From an uncultured Alphaproteobacteria bacterium (lineage in GTDB: Bacteria > Pseudomonadota > Alphaproteobacteria > CAAHEQ01 > UBA3637): a stretch of DNA of 64,000 bases. Both the position numbers and the translations under genes were made by a program. Of the stretch, positions 17,974-26,674 are shown piece by piece. Each line of letters begins with the position of its first letter. Position 1 is the stretch's first letter. The notes under the pieces are model-generated. The model was not told where the DNA came from, did not search any database, and saw nothing but the letters and a program-made list of their open reading frames with translations. The stretch covers positions 1 to 64,000 of the forward strand of contig CAKPYH010000004.1 in assembly GCA_934202735.1 (NCBI GenBank). The letters are read 5' to 3'.

Positions 17974-19266
17974 ATGTTAGACATTAAACTTGTACGCGAA
18001 AATCCCAATTTGGTCAAGGCCAATATCAAAAAGAAGTTTCAAGATAAAAAATTACCCCTGGTAGATGAAGTAATTGATCTGGATAAAAAAAACCGGGCGG
18101 CGATTACGGAAGTTGAAGCCTTGCGGGCCAAACGGACAAAATTGTCCAAGCAAATCGGCGCCTTAATGGGGCAAGGTAAAAAGGAAGAAGCCGAACAAGT
18201 TCGGGCCGAAAGCAGCGCGATTGGCGATAAAATTACCGCTTTGGAAACCGAACAGGAAATGTTGCAAGCCGAAATTCGTACCCGCATGATGACTATTCCG
18301 AACATTATTGATGATTCTGTGCCTGTCGGACGTGATGACTCCGAAAATGTAGAAAACGAACGTTTCGGCGAACCGATTGTACCGGACTTTGATGTGCCTT
18401 ACCATATTGATATTATGGAATCATTTGACGGCATAGATTTGGATAGTGCGCGCCGCGTAGCCGGCAACGGATTTTATTACCTGATGGGAGATATTGCCCG
18501 CTTGCATTCGGCGGTCTTGGCGTATGCGCGCGACTTTATGATCGGCCGGGGCTTTACCTATTGCGTACCGCCGTTTATGATTCGGTCGCAAGTGGTGGAA
18601 GGCGTGATGAGTTTTGCTGAAATGGATGCCATGATGTATAAAATTGAAGGCGAAGATCTGTTTTTAATCGGCACTTCTGAACACTCTATGATCGGCAAGT
18701 TCATTGATCAGATTATTCCGGAAGCCAACCTGCCCTATACGTTGACCAGTTATTCACCCTGCTTCCGCAAAGAAAAAGGGGCACATGGTCTGGAAGAACG
18801 CGGGGTCTATCGGATTCATCAGTTTGAAAAACAGGAAATGATTGTTATCTGTAAACCGGAAGACAGCATGGAATGGTATAATAAACTCTGGAAAAACACG
18901 GTGGATTTGTTCCGCAGTATGGATATTCCCGTTCGGACATTGGAATGCTGTTCGGGGGACTTGGCGGACCTGAAGGTTAAATCATGTGATGTGGAAGCTT
19001 GGTCTCCACGTCAAAAGAAGTATTTTGAAGTCGGATCATGCTCTACCTTGGGTGATGCCCAGGCTCGTCGCTTAAAAATCCGAGTGGCCGGACGCGATGG
19101 CAAAAAATACTTTGCCCATACGTTAAATAATACGGTGGTTGCCCCCCCCCGGATGCTGATTGCCTTTTTGGAAAACAATCTGCAAGCCGATGGCAGCGTC
19201 CGCATTCCCAAGGTCCTACAACCTTACATGGGCGGACAATCCGTATTGATTCCGAAAAAGAAATAA
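17974..19266 (+). CDS. serS: Serine-tRNA ligase
   Basis: A 430-residue class II aminoacyl-tRNA synthetase that charges tRNA-Ser. The N-terminal long coiled-coil tRNA-binding arm covers about residues 30-105. The catalytic core shows the serine-site TSEHSMIG, motif 2 (SPCFRKEKGAHGLEERGVYRIHQFEK) in part, and motif 3 near the C-terminus (NNTVVAPPRMLIAFLENN). An AAAGGAG lies eight bases before the ATG at 17974; a longer open frame reads into the protease gene. A terminator follows. Confidence 0.97.
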   Translation: MLDIKLVRENPNLVKANIKKKFQDKKLPLVDEVIDLDKKNRAAITEVEALRAKRTKLSKQIGALMGQGKKEEAEQVRAESSAIGDKITALETEQEMLQAEIRTRMMTIPNIIDDSVPVGRDDSENVENERFGEPIVPDFDVPYHIDIMESFDGIDLDSARRVAGNGFYYLMGDIARLHSAVLAYARDFMIGRGFTYCVPPFMIRSQVVEGVMSFAEMDAMMYKIEGEDLFLIGTSEHSMIGKFIDQIIPEANLPYTLTSYSPCFRKEKGAHGLEERGVYRIHQFEKQEMIVICKPEDSMEWYNKLWKNTVDLFRSMDIPVRTLECCSGDLADLKVKSCDVEAWSPRQKKYFEVGSCSTLGDAQARRLKIRVAGRDGKKYFAHTLNNTVVAPPRMLIAFLENNLQADGSVRIPKVLQPYMGGQSVLIPKKK

Positions 19267-19285
19267 ATACAGTGTTTTTATCAGA

Positions 19286-19310
19286 AGCGGCCGGAAGGTC
19301 GCTTTTTTTT
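19286..19310 (+). terminator. Rho-independent terminator after serS
   Basis: A seven-base-pair stem (AGCGGCC / GGTCGCT with one G-U) and a GGAA loop are followed by a run of eight T. It closes the SPOR-nagZ-protease-serS operon. Confidence 0.9.
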
Positions 19311-19369
19311 GTAAATAGAAAACTACCGGCTAGGCCGGTAGTTCCGGAGAGCCTATAGCTATGCAAGAA

Positions 19370-19436
19370 AAAAATCCTTTGTTATAAAGAGAGAGACGAT
19401 TTGCGAAAGTCAATCAAGAAATAACAAAGGATTTTT
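19370..19436 (+). promoter_or_regulatory. Long hairpin that buries the tnpA ribosome-binding site
   Basis: Bases 19370-19385 and 19421-19436 are perfect 16-base inverted repeats. The right arm contains the AAAGGA that serves tnpA at ATG 19440. In IS200 a similar structure blocks translation and stops read-through transcription, keeping transposase very low. Here it has survived although the gene has decayed. Confidence 0.8.
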
Positions 19437-19439
19437 AAA

Positions 19440-19713
19440 ATGGACAATAGACCATTATCACACACGGCATGAATTGCAAGTACCATGTTGTATTCGCGCC
19501 CAAATATCGCAGATGTGCCTTTTACGGAGGCCGATGAATGGGAATAGGTCAAATATTAAGAGAGTTGTGTAAGTGGAAAGGGATAATATAAGTATAAGAA
19601 CCGAGAATTTTGGTGTAGAGGATATTACGTAGACACGACAGGAAAAAATACGCAAAAGATAGCCCAAAAGTCAACTAACTCTTGACTTAGACCCGTTTAC
19701 GGGTAGCAAGTAA
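19440..19713 (+). pseudogene. tnpA: Degraded IS200-type transposase (tnpA)
   Basis: Fragments of an HUH Y1 transposase can be read in several frames. MDNRPLSHT starts at 19440. NCKYHVVFAPKYRR, the N-terminal family signature, is at 19472-19513. GQILRELCKWKG follows near 19545-19580. KYKNREFWCRGYYVDTTGKN is at about 19590-19650. The tail QLTLDLDPFTGSK ends at TAA 19711-19713. The middle, including the HUH histidines and probably the catalytic tyrosine region in part, is deleted, and frameshifts and stops interrupt the rest. Clearly inactive. Confidence 0.85.
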
Positions 19714-19875
19714 ACGTCGCCAGTGCAAATCATCGTACGCTCTTTAAGCGTATGGGCTGGTATCATGAGCCTTATAGGCGTTAATGCAGAACCACCGGCT
19801 AAGCCGATGGGTCTTTTGTTGTAAAAAAACATTGTCAAGCCGGACCTGCGCCGGAGGGGGCTTTTACCCTTGTGT

Positions 19876-21447
19876 TTATCCTTTTGTCCGCCGCCGATGC
19901 GGTATCACCCGCTTGATATACTTTAACGCCTGCTGCACGGTTTTGTCCCGGGGACCGTCCGTCATAATTTTATGCCATGTGATGTTACCGGTATTCAGTT
20001 GCAGTTGCCGATTGAGCTCCGCCGTTTCTTTAACATCTGACGGATTACGTTGGCGCGTATGTATCCGATCGGTTCGTACCGACAAAGGTGCATCCATCCA
20101 TAGTCCTACAAATGGGACACCTTCATCATGCGCAAGTTGTTCCACCGCTTGACGTTCTGCCGGATTGTAAAACAGCGCATCCAATATCACACACGATCCA
20201 ACGGAAAGGGCCATGATTGCCTGTTGCCGCAGCACATCATACACAACTTCTTCGTATGCGGGGGTATCATAGGCTTTATCTAATTCCTGATCCGGGGGGA
20301 TACCGGCGATTTGTTTTTTGACAATATCATCACGCAGAATGACGGCTCCCGGTGCCGGATCCAATAAGCCCCCCAACTCCCGTGCAACACGAGATTTACC
20401 ACTGCCGGACAGACCACCGCAAGCAATTAAAACCGGACAACAGCCGGAGACAAAATGGCAGGCCAGATCAAAGTAAACACGTGCTTGACGCACAAGGTGT
20501 CGTTTATCCCATCCGTGCATCAAAGTAGATTTTTTGGCACACACGGCCGCCCGTCCGGCCGCCCGTAAAGATTGGTATAACGGCAACAAAGGATAACCGC
20601 CGATATCGTTGGTGTAAGCCATATAATGATTGAACAATATATTTGTCAATCGGCGTAAACCGCGGGCTTCCATATCCATTAGCAGGTCAGCTAAATCATA
20701 AAGTGTATCAATACAGCATAAAGATTCGTTATAATCAACGGGACTGAAAAATAAAAAATCTCCATCTGTGTAAGCGATATTGGACAAGAGCAAATCACCA
20801 TGACACTTTTTAACATATCCCGATTTCTGACGGAGACGGATCAAACCGCTTTGTTCGGTTAAAGCCCGCAAGCAGTTTCGGGTCAACTCTTCTACCCGGG
20901 CTTTTTCAAAAATATCGGGACAAAAACAAGATAACACCGATTCGTGTTCCAAAATCAATTTACGGATGGTATCTGTACCCCATTTATTTTTCAACACTTT
21001 GGCTTTTTTGTGCAGATCGGATAATTTCTCTGCCAAATCCATGGCTTGAAAGCGATCAAACTTTGGACTTGGCAACATATTGTTTAGCAAGGCTTTATCG
21101 GGAATACGCCGCATCACGATCACGGTGTCCACTTCTTCACCTTTTGTACCGCCGATAACAATCTTGCCGTTCGGCAACCGCCGGATCGGTTCAATCTTTT
21201 CCACCAATCCCGGGGCATAGACCACGCTTCGTTTCATTTCACGGACACAAGATAACCGCCGTTTTTCACGCGTAGACAGATCCGCTTCGGGATATAAGAC
21301 TGCTCGTTTTAACTTGTAGGCTTTTTCTCCGGCCAAAAACAAAACAGCGATGTGAGACTGATGTACTTCCACCGTTTTTACCTTATAGGGGTAATTTTTG
21401 GGATTAGAGAGTGCTTGAATAATGTCTGTTTGCGATTCCGAGATCAT
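19876..21447 (-). CDS. Bifunctional phosphotransferase-like / P-loop kinase-like protein
   Basis: A 523-residue two-domain protein. The first about 330 residues resemble an aminoglycoside/choline-type phosphotransferase: an AYKLKRAV-like lysine region and a Brenner-type block HGDLLLSN followed by PVDYNE. The C-terminal about 190 residues are a P-loop domain with Walker A GLSGSGKS, an ILRDD segment and a later ILDALFY strand, as in gluconate/zeta-type kinases. This pairing is a recognised family annotated as bifunctional aminoglycoside phosphotransferase/ATP-binding protein; the true substrate is not known and antibiotic resistance should not be assumed. It overlaps the cation transporter gene by four bases. 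Confidence 0.85.
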   Translation of the reverse strand: MISESQTDIIQALSNPKNYPYKVKTVEVHQSHIAVLFLAGEKAYKLKRAVLYPEADLSTREKRRLSCVREMKRSVVYAPGLVEKIEPIRRLPNGKIVIGGTKGEEVDTVIVMRRIPDKALLNNMLPSPKFDRFQAMDLAEKLSDLHKKAKVLKNKWGTDTIRKLILEHESVLSCFCPDIFEKARVEELTRNCLRALTEQSGLIRLRQKSGYVKKCHGDLLLSNIAYTDGDFLFFSPVDYNESLCCIDTLYDLADLLMDMEARGLRRLTNILFNHYMAYTNDIGGYPLLPLYQSLRAAGRAAVCAKKSTLMHGWDKRHLVRQARVYFDLACHFVSGCCPVLIACGGLSGSGKSRVARELGGLLDPAPGAVILRDDIVKKQIAGIPPDQELDKAYDTPAYEEVVYDVLRQQAIMALSVGSCVILDALFYNPAERQAVEQLAHDEGVPFVGLWMDAPLSVRTDRIHTRQRNPSDVKETAELNRQLQLNTGNITWHKIMTDGPRDKTVQQALKYIKRVIPHRRRTKG

Positions 21448-22331
21448 AAATGCTTCCTTTCCGGTTCCGGGTGAATGATGACTTCCGCATCTGGGAAATG
21501 TTCGCGGATACGGTCTTCAATCATGTCGGTAATATCATGGGCCTGACGTAATGTCATATTTTCGTTCAAATGGATACAAAATTGAATAAAGGCATGGGAA
21601 CCTGATTGCCGTGTTCTCAGGTCATGTATGCGTGATACCACCGGAAAGGAATGCACAATATCCTGAATCTGTTTGCGAAACTCATCAGGCATTTCTGTAT
21701 CCATCAACATTCTGAACGAATCCCGAATAACTTGATACACTACGGTAAAGAGGTAGCCCGCCACACCCATTCCGAATAGCGCATCTACCCGGGTCCATCC
21801 CAACCAAGTGGTGGCCGCCATGGAAATCAAAACCCCTACATTCATCAAAATATCCCCGGTATAGTGAGCCTGATCCGTCCGAATAGACAGGGATTGCGTG
21901 CGTGCAATCACATAGGATTGAAATTGCACTAGAACAACCGTCAAAGCAATCGCCACCAACGTCACAACAACCCCCCATAGCGGTCGTTCCAACGGTTGCG
22001 GATGTTGAAAGCGTCCCCACGCTTCTATTGCCAAAAAAACGGCCGCGGCAAAAATAATCAAGCCTTGAATAAGGCTTCCGATAGCCTGCGCTTTCCCATG
22101 ACCGAAGCGGTGTTCTTTATCAGCGGGTTCTGTGGCATGATGCACCGCAATCATATTGACTCCCGATGTCATCAAATCTTGGACCGAATCAAACAAGCCC
22201 GATAAAATTGCAACAGACCCCGTCATCACAAAAGCCAAAGCTTTACACGCAATCAAGGTAAGTGCTACGGCAATAGATGCCCGACTGACCCGCTTCATCA
22301 ACAGGATATTTTGTTGTTCTTTCGCATTCAT
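21444..22331 (-). CDS. Cation diffusion facilitator, FieF-like
   Basis: A 295-residue divalent-metal/proton antiporter with about six membrane helices and a cytoplasmic ferredoxin-like C-terminus. The metal site of the FieF/YiiP type is visible: DSVQD in helix 2 and HYTGD in helix 5. HRFGHGKAQAIG, typical of the family, is also present. It likely exports Zn2+, Fe2+ or Mn2+. The ribosome-binding site is weak, with only GAG about 13 bases upstream. It is coupled (ATGA) to the kinase-like gene. Confidence 0.93.
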   Translation of the reverse strand: MNAKEQQNILLMKRVSRASIAVALTLIACKALAFVMTGSVAILSGLFDSVQDLMTSGVNMIAVHHATEPADKEHRFGHGKAQAIGSLIQGLIIFAAAVFLAIEAWGRFQHPQPLERPLWGVVVTLVAIALTVVLVQFQSYVIARTQSLSIRTDQAHYTGDILMNVGVLISMAATTWLGWTRVDALFGMGVAGYLFTVVYQVIRDSFRMLMDTEMPDEFRKQIQDIVHSFPVVSRIHDLRTRQSGSHAFIQFCIHLNENMTLRQAHDITDMIEDRIREHFPDAEVIIHPEPERKHL

Positions 22332-22427
22332 ATTTACATTTTAACTCATTTTTTTTCATTTTTCCATAGATTTTTTATTTTTTTGGACTATATTATATCA
22401 TAATATGTTTGAAAGAAGGTCTATATA

Positions 22428-23372
22428 ATGGCAAATCCATACGAATTACTTGGTGTGTCCAAGACGGCAAGTGATGCCGAAATCAAGCGTGCTTATCACA
22501 AATTGGCCCGTACCTTGCACCCGGATGTCAATCCGGATAAACAGGCGGCCGAAAAATTCAAAGCCGTTTCAGCCGCTTATGAATTACTGTCCGATAAAGA
22601 AAAACGTAAACGTTTTGATGAAGGAGTCATTGATGAAAACGGCAACCCGACTCCCTTTGGGGCCGGTGCCTATGACGGATCCGGTTTCGGACGCGGCGGT
22701 TTTGGCGGTGGCACCCAATACCGCAACATCAATCCCGAAGATTTGGCCTCTATGTTCGGGGGCGGATCCGGAAACGGTGGCTTTAACTTTGCCGACTTGT
22801 TTGGCGGCTTGGGTGGCATGGGTGGATTCGGCGGTCGGGGACCCCGTGGGTTTGGCGGAGCCGGAAACGGTGAAGATATGTCATACGAGCTCAGCATTCC
22901 GTTTAACCTGTCCATTACAGGGGGTGAAACCACAGTCGGTCTCAATAACGGCAAGCGTATCAAAATCAAAATACCCGCCGGGGTTACGGATGATTCAACC
23001 CTGCGCCTGAAAGGTCAAGGCCAGCCCGGCTATAATGGAACGGCGGGCGATGCTTTGGTCAAAATCAAAGTAGACCCCAGTGCCTTGTACACACGGACGG
23101 GCAATAACATTACCATGGTAGTACCGATTACATTGAAAGAAGCGATTTTGGGTACCAAGATCACGCTGCCTACGCCATCGGGTGCCGTGATGATGAAAGT
23201 CCCCGCGGGCAGTAATTCGGGCAATACCCTGCGGTTGAAAGGCAAAGGGGTTGCCGGGAAAGGTGATTTATTGGCAAAATTATCGGTGGTTTTACCGGAC
23301 AAGCCGGATAAAGCCTTGAATGATTTTGTGGCAACTTGGACCGACACCACAAAAAATCCCCGTTCATTTTAG
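22428..23372 (+). CDS. cbpA: CbpA-like DnaJ family co-chaperone
   Basis: A 314-residue type II J protein that delivers clients to DnaK. The J domain (residues 1-70) contains HPD in ARTLHPDVNPDK. A Gly/Phe-rich region follows (about 80-145), then the two beta-barrel substrate-binding domains. No CxxCxGxG zinc-finger repeats are present, so it is CbpA-like rather than DnaJ itself. AGAAGG precedes the ATG. It is divergent from the cation transporter; the 96-base gap is AT-rich and I cannot decide a promoter in it. Confidence 0.93.
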   Translation: MANPYELLGVSKTASDAEIKRAYHKLARTLHPDVNPDKQAAEKFKAVSAAYELLSDKEKRKRFDEGVIDENGNPTPFGAGAYDGSGFGRGGFGGGTQYRNINPEDLASMFGGGSGNGGFNFADLFGGLGGMGGFGGRGPRGFGGAGNGEDMSYELSIPFNLSITGGETTVGLNNGKRIKIKIPAGVTDDSTLRLKGQGQPGYNGTAGDALVKIKVDPSALYTRTGNNITMVVPITLKEAILGTKITLPTPSGAVMMKVPAGSNSGNTLRLKGKGVAGKGDLLAKLSVVLPDKPDKALNDFVATWTDTTKNPRSF

Positions 23373-23391
23373 GTTTTTTTGAAGTTTTGTG

Positions 23392-23420
23392 TTGACTTTC
23401 GGATATGATTCTGTTATGCC
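23392..23420 (+). promoter_or_regulatory. Candidate promoter for the GNAT gene trio
   Basis: TTGACT (23392-23397) and TATGCC (23415-23420) are 17 bases apart, 27 bases before the first acetyltransferase gene. The -35 is good and the -10 is weak. A GATTC site lies in the spacer. Confidence 0.45.
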
Positions 23421-23447
23421 TGGAATCAGGAAAGGAGAAAGCACATC

Positions 23448-23978
23448 ATGCCCCAAACGGAACAATTTACTTTGGCGGACGGTCGTGTTTTGACGATTCG
23501 TCCCTTGACTGTTTCCGACTATACGGCGGTTCAGGAATACTTGGAACAACTGGCCACAGAGACCATTTTTACCAATCAATATGTCGGGCGACCCCGGGCA
23601 ACACCCGAAAAATATGCCGCTGCACTTGCGCACGATTGGCGGTTGTCGGCGTGGGACGGTCATCGGTTGGCGGGGTTTGTGTCGGCCGGATTTCAGGCAG
23701 ATCACAAATGGTATCGCCACACGTGTTCATTCGGTATACATGCTTTAGCAGCCTATCACCATCAGGGATTGGGGACATACCTGATGACGCGCTTGGAACA
23801 ATGGGCGCGTGAAAATCACATGCACAGAATAGAAGGTGAAGTACGTATTCCCAACTGGGCCGGATTAAATTTGTACTTGAAGCACGGATTTCAGATAGAA
23901 GGTTGCCTCCGACAAATCGCATTGATTGACGGGCAGTGGTATGACCACTATATGATTGCCAAGATATTGGAAATGTAA
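23448..23978 (+). CDS. GNAT family N-acetyltransferase
   Basis: A 176-residue acetyl-CoA-dependent transferase. The acetyl-CoA loop lies around residue 105 (HHQGLGTYLMTRLEQWA, a variant of Q/RxxGxG/A), followed by the motif B strand and helix (GLNLYLKHGFQIEG) seen in RimJ/RimL- and PhnO-like enzymes. Substrate is unknown. AAAGGAG precedes the ATG. It directly abuts the next acetyltransferase gene, the first of three in tandem. Confidence 0.9.
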   Translation: MPQTEQFTLADGRVLTIRPLTVSDYTAVQEYLEQLATETIFTNQYVGRPRATPEKYAAALAHDWRLSAWDGHRLAGFVSAGFQADHKWYRHTCSFGIHALAAYHHQGLGTYLMTRLEQWARENHMHRIEGEVRIPNWAGLNLYLKHGFQIEGCLRQIALIDGQWYDHYMIAKILEM

Positions 23979-24476
23979 ATGTCCCTGAAAATCCGAAAAG
24001 CAGAACTCTCTGATATTCCTGAAATGGTCCGGGTTCATACCGATACATGGAAGCAGGCTTATCGGGGATATGTGTCCGATGATCTTTTGAATAATCCCCG
24101 ATTTATGGCATCAGATGAACGGTGTGCCCGTATGAAAATACCGGTGCAAAACGGTTGGACTTTTGTGGCGGAACAAAACGGGGAGATTGTAGGCTTGTCG
24201 CAAATCAATACGACCGAAATATCCCCGGAAATTAAATTGCTTTATATTCGTCCCGATTGTCAACGTCAAGGTATCGGACAGGCTTTATTTGAATATGTCT
24301 TGAATGAGTTGGCCCACCGCGGGTATTCGGCGGCTTACCTTTGGGCTTTACAAAATTATCCGCCGGCTACACATTTTTATACGCGTATGGGTGGTCATAC
24401 TACCGGCAAAAGCCAACGCATGAAATTAGGATTTGAAGTTATACAATTCGTTTTTGATCTGTCAGAAAGGCAATAA
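23979..24476 (+). CDS. GNAT family N-acetyltransferase
   Basis: A 165-residue acetyltransferase starting on the base after the stop of its neighbour. The acetyl-CoA-binding signature is RPDCQRQGIGQALFEYVL, following the typical LLYI strand; YPPATHFYTRMGG is the usual C-terminal block. Only about half its residues could match the first GNAT by eye, so it is not a recent duplicate. Substrate unknown. Confidence 0.9.
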   Translation: MSLKIRKAELSDIPEMVRVHTDTWKQAYRGYVSDDLLNNPRFMASDERCARMKIPVQNGWTFVAEQNGEIVGLSQINTTEISPEIKLLYIRPDCQRQGIGQALFEYVLNELAHRGYSAAYLWALQNYPPATHFYTRMGGHTTGKSQRMKLGFEVIQFVFDLSERQ

Positions 24477-24477
24477 A

Positions 24478-25017
24478 ATGCACATTATTTTACCCCGATC
24501 CACATATTGGCATTCATTTTGGGATATGGTCCTTGCCTTTCGGGCACATCCGACCCCTTGGGATATTCACGCCATTACCGGGTTGGCTGCAAATGAAACA
24601 TGGGATACTTATCGGCAATGCACGGAAGCCAATCAGTACGGTCAAAACCTGCCGACCGGTTTTGTTCCTTCAACGGTGTTATGGTTGATACAAGATGATA
24701 CTGTTGTCGGTATTTTTCAAATACGACATCGGCTCACGCCGGCCTTGGAACAGCGGGGCGGGCATATTGCCTATGGCATCCACCCGACCTTTCGGGGAAA
24801 AGGCGTGTGTTCAGCCGGTTTGCGGTTATGTTTGGACTATGCTCGCGATATTTTGGGAATAGAAACGGCTTTAATAACTTGCCATAGCGATAATATCCCA
24901 TCACATCATGTGATGCGGCGGGCCATGCATACGTGGGGCGGTCGCGAAGATACCTCTCTGTGTATCAATGACCACATGGAACATCGTGTTTGGGTCAACA
25001 CCCGTACACCCCTATAA
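24478..25017 (+). CDS. GNAT family N-acetyltransferase
   Basis: A 179-residue acetyltransferase, last of the trio. The binding loop is HPTFRGKGVCSAGLRLCLDYA and the motif B region is CHSDNIPSHHVMRRA. This pattern is common in proteins annotated as predicted acetyltransferases of COG3981 type. I chose the ATG at 24478, with AGAAAGG upstream, over a longer frame reading back into the preceding gene. A terminator follows. Confidence 0.88.
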   Translation: MHIILPRSTYWHSFWDMVLAFRAHPTPWDIHAITGLAANETWDTYRQCTEANQYGQNLPTGFVPSTVLWLIQDDTVVGIFQIRHRLTPALEQRGGHIAYGIHPTFRGKGVCSAGLRLCLDYARDILGIETALITCHSDNIPSHHVMRRAMHTWGGREDTSLCINDHMEHRVWVNTRTPL

Positions 25018-25037
25018 CCCGACTTTACACATACCAT

Positions 25038-25073
25038 AAACCCCGCCTTCCTTTTCAGGTTAGACGGGGTGTT
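25038..25073. terminator. Likely bidirectional terminator between convergent genes
   Basis: AAACCCCG (25038-25045) can pair with CGGGGTGTTT (25064-25073) with one bulge, across a 18-base loop. It lies between the GNAT genes and the convergent gene ending at 25089. The loop is large, so efficiency is uncertain. Confidence 0.55.
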
Positions 25074-25088
25074 TGACAAATCACACGC

Positions 25089-26519
25089 TTATCGTGCTTG
25101 TCCTTGTTGCCGTCTGGCCAATGCCAACAGGTTCCCAGATTGCTTTTTAGCGGTGTCTTTCGTGTTCTCATTGGCATTAGGATTTCTGTACAAGTTATCG
25201 GCCATAGAGAACGCTTTACTATATTGATGACGATCTGTATAATATCCCACCAAAAGTTGTTGAGCCGACGGATACCCGTTCTGAGCCAAGGCTTCCAATG
25301 TTTTGACATCTCCCGGTTTATACTCTTCAAAAGGAAGAGAACCATATTGTTTGAAAACGCCTTTTTCCATGGCTTCCAAGTGTTTTTCACTTAAACTGTC
25401 GGCATTTTTTACACCTTTGGCCAATCCTTCCAAAGAGGTTTCTTTCGGTTTTGTGGATTGTTGAGTTAAAACCTGGCGCAGTGGATCTTTTTCAGGCTTT
25501 TTCCCCAATAAAAATACTGTAGCATAATCCGTAAGATTACGAGACACCTGATTCAAATACGGTACTATTTTATTTCCCATATATCTGGCTGTGTCTTTCA
25601 GGATATTCTCTGCTTCATTTAACCGATTTCCCAGCGTCATATTTTTTTTCGGTTGCCGAGCCTTCCATCTGTCTGAGGCAAAACGCAGTGTATCTGCACC
25701 ACCTTGCAAATACCGTTTTCCGACCCTTGCAAATGTCTGAGCAAATGATTGAAAGAATCCTTTTTGGGGTTCGGGTTGATTTTGTGCCGTTTTCAAGTTG
25801 CTCACTAAACCGTCATAACTTGTGGTAGGGGATTTACCCTCCACCAAAGTGCGATTATTCTTAACATCACTTATGTATTGTTCGGCACGCTTAAAATCCC
25901 CCTGCTGGATCATCAATGCGGCCATATTTTCTTGAGCACGCAGATATCCGCGGGCCGCCATTGTTTCTAACCGTTTTTGAGCACGCTTATCACCACTATC
26001 TGCCGATAGATACAGTCTATTTGCAAGAGACGAAACTACTCGCTCCCCCCGTTCAGAGAAATCTATTGATTCCATATTTTTTGTATCAGGCAACATTTCA
26101 TCAAATGCTTGATCCGTCACTTTCTGCTGGCTTATTGCCAAGTCTTTTTGCTCTTGTGTGGCCAGTGGGTTGGTCCTAACTTCATCCAGATGCCGATCAA
26201 TCGCGGCAAGTGCATTTGGATCCCCCTGTTTTGCATATACAGCGGCCACCATAAGATGGGCCATGGGATAACCCTTATCGGCCATTGCTTCCATCGTTTC
26301 AAGAGCATTTTGGAAGTCGTTATCCGAAGGATTATCCAAATGATTTTCAAAATACTTCATACATTGACTTAATTTTTGATTAAAAGCACTACCGGACTTT
26401 CCAACTTCTTCTTGCTCAGCGGCCGACAATGCATCTACCGATGGCACTTGATCCAATCCCTCAAAGGCCTCAAAATTATCTTCGGATTTTTGTTGTGTCC
26501 AATCTGTTATATTTATCAT
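25089..26519 (-). CDS. Uncharacterised protein with Sel1/TPR-like helical repeats
   Basis: A 476-residue protein without signal peptide or clear membrane helix. Two helical segments look like Sel1/TPR units: about residues 68-105 (ALETMEAMADKGYPMAHLMVA) and 183-215 (LETMAARGYLRAQENMAALMI), and a third near 415-450 (LEALAQNGYPSAQQLLVGYY). The middle, about 250-360, is basic and aromatic-rich. AAAGGAG precedes the ATG. It could be a scaffold or a secreted effector; nothing proves either. It is transcribed towards the GNAT genes and stands alone beside the composite repeat. Confidence 0.75.
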   Translation of the reverse strand: MINITDWTQQKSEDNFEAFEGLDQVPSVDALSAAEQEEVGKSGSAFNQKLSQCMKYFENHLDNPSDNDFQNALETMEAMADKGYPMAHLMVAAVYAKQGDPNALAAIDRHLDEVRTNPLATQEQKDLAISQQKVTDQAFDEMLPDTKNMESIDFSERGERVVSSLANRLYLSADSGDKRAQKRLETMAARGYLRAQENMAALMIQQGDFKRAEQYISDVKNNRTLVEGKSPTTSYDGLVSNLKTAQNQPEPQKGFFQSFAQTFARVGKRYLQGGADTLRFASDRWKARQPKKNMTLGNRLNEAENILKDTARYMGNKIVPYLNQVSRNLTDYATVFLLGKKPEKDPLRQVLTQQSTKPKETSLEGLAKGVKNADSLSEKHLEAMEKGVFKQYGSLPFEEYKPGDVKTLEALAQNGYPSAQQLLVGYYTDRHQYSKAFSMADNLYRNPNANENTKDTAKKQSGNLLALARRQQGQAR

Positions 26520-26674
26520 GGCATACTCCTTTCAGGTGAAAAACTCTTATACTTATAGTGTACCATAAACCATGGTTTTTTGCGATAGTGGTTTTGGGGT
26601 GATTCGGGGGATCATACCTCCGGCCGGAAAACTCAAAATAAATACATGAAAATCAATATATTACATGAAAAATA

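Larger units (their letters stand above)
19321..19813 (+). mobile_element. Remnant of an IS200-type (IS200/IS605 family) element
   Basis: The element begins with a perfect-looking hairpin (19321-19343, centred on CCGGCTAGGCCGG) and ends with a related but decayed hairpin (19791-19812, ACCACCGGCT / AAGCCGATGGGT). These resemble the subterminal hairpins that IS200/IS605 transposases recognise as single strands. Between them are a regulatory hairpin and a broken tnpA. The right part (19714-19790) has another small hairpin (CGTACGCT / AGCGTATG) and no gene. Bases 19814-19875 hold nothing I can name. The copy cannot move by itself. Confidence 0.8.
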
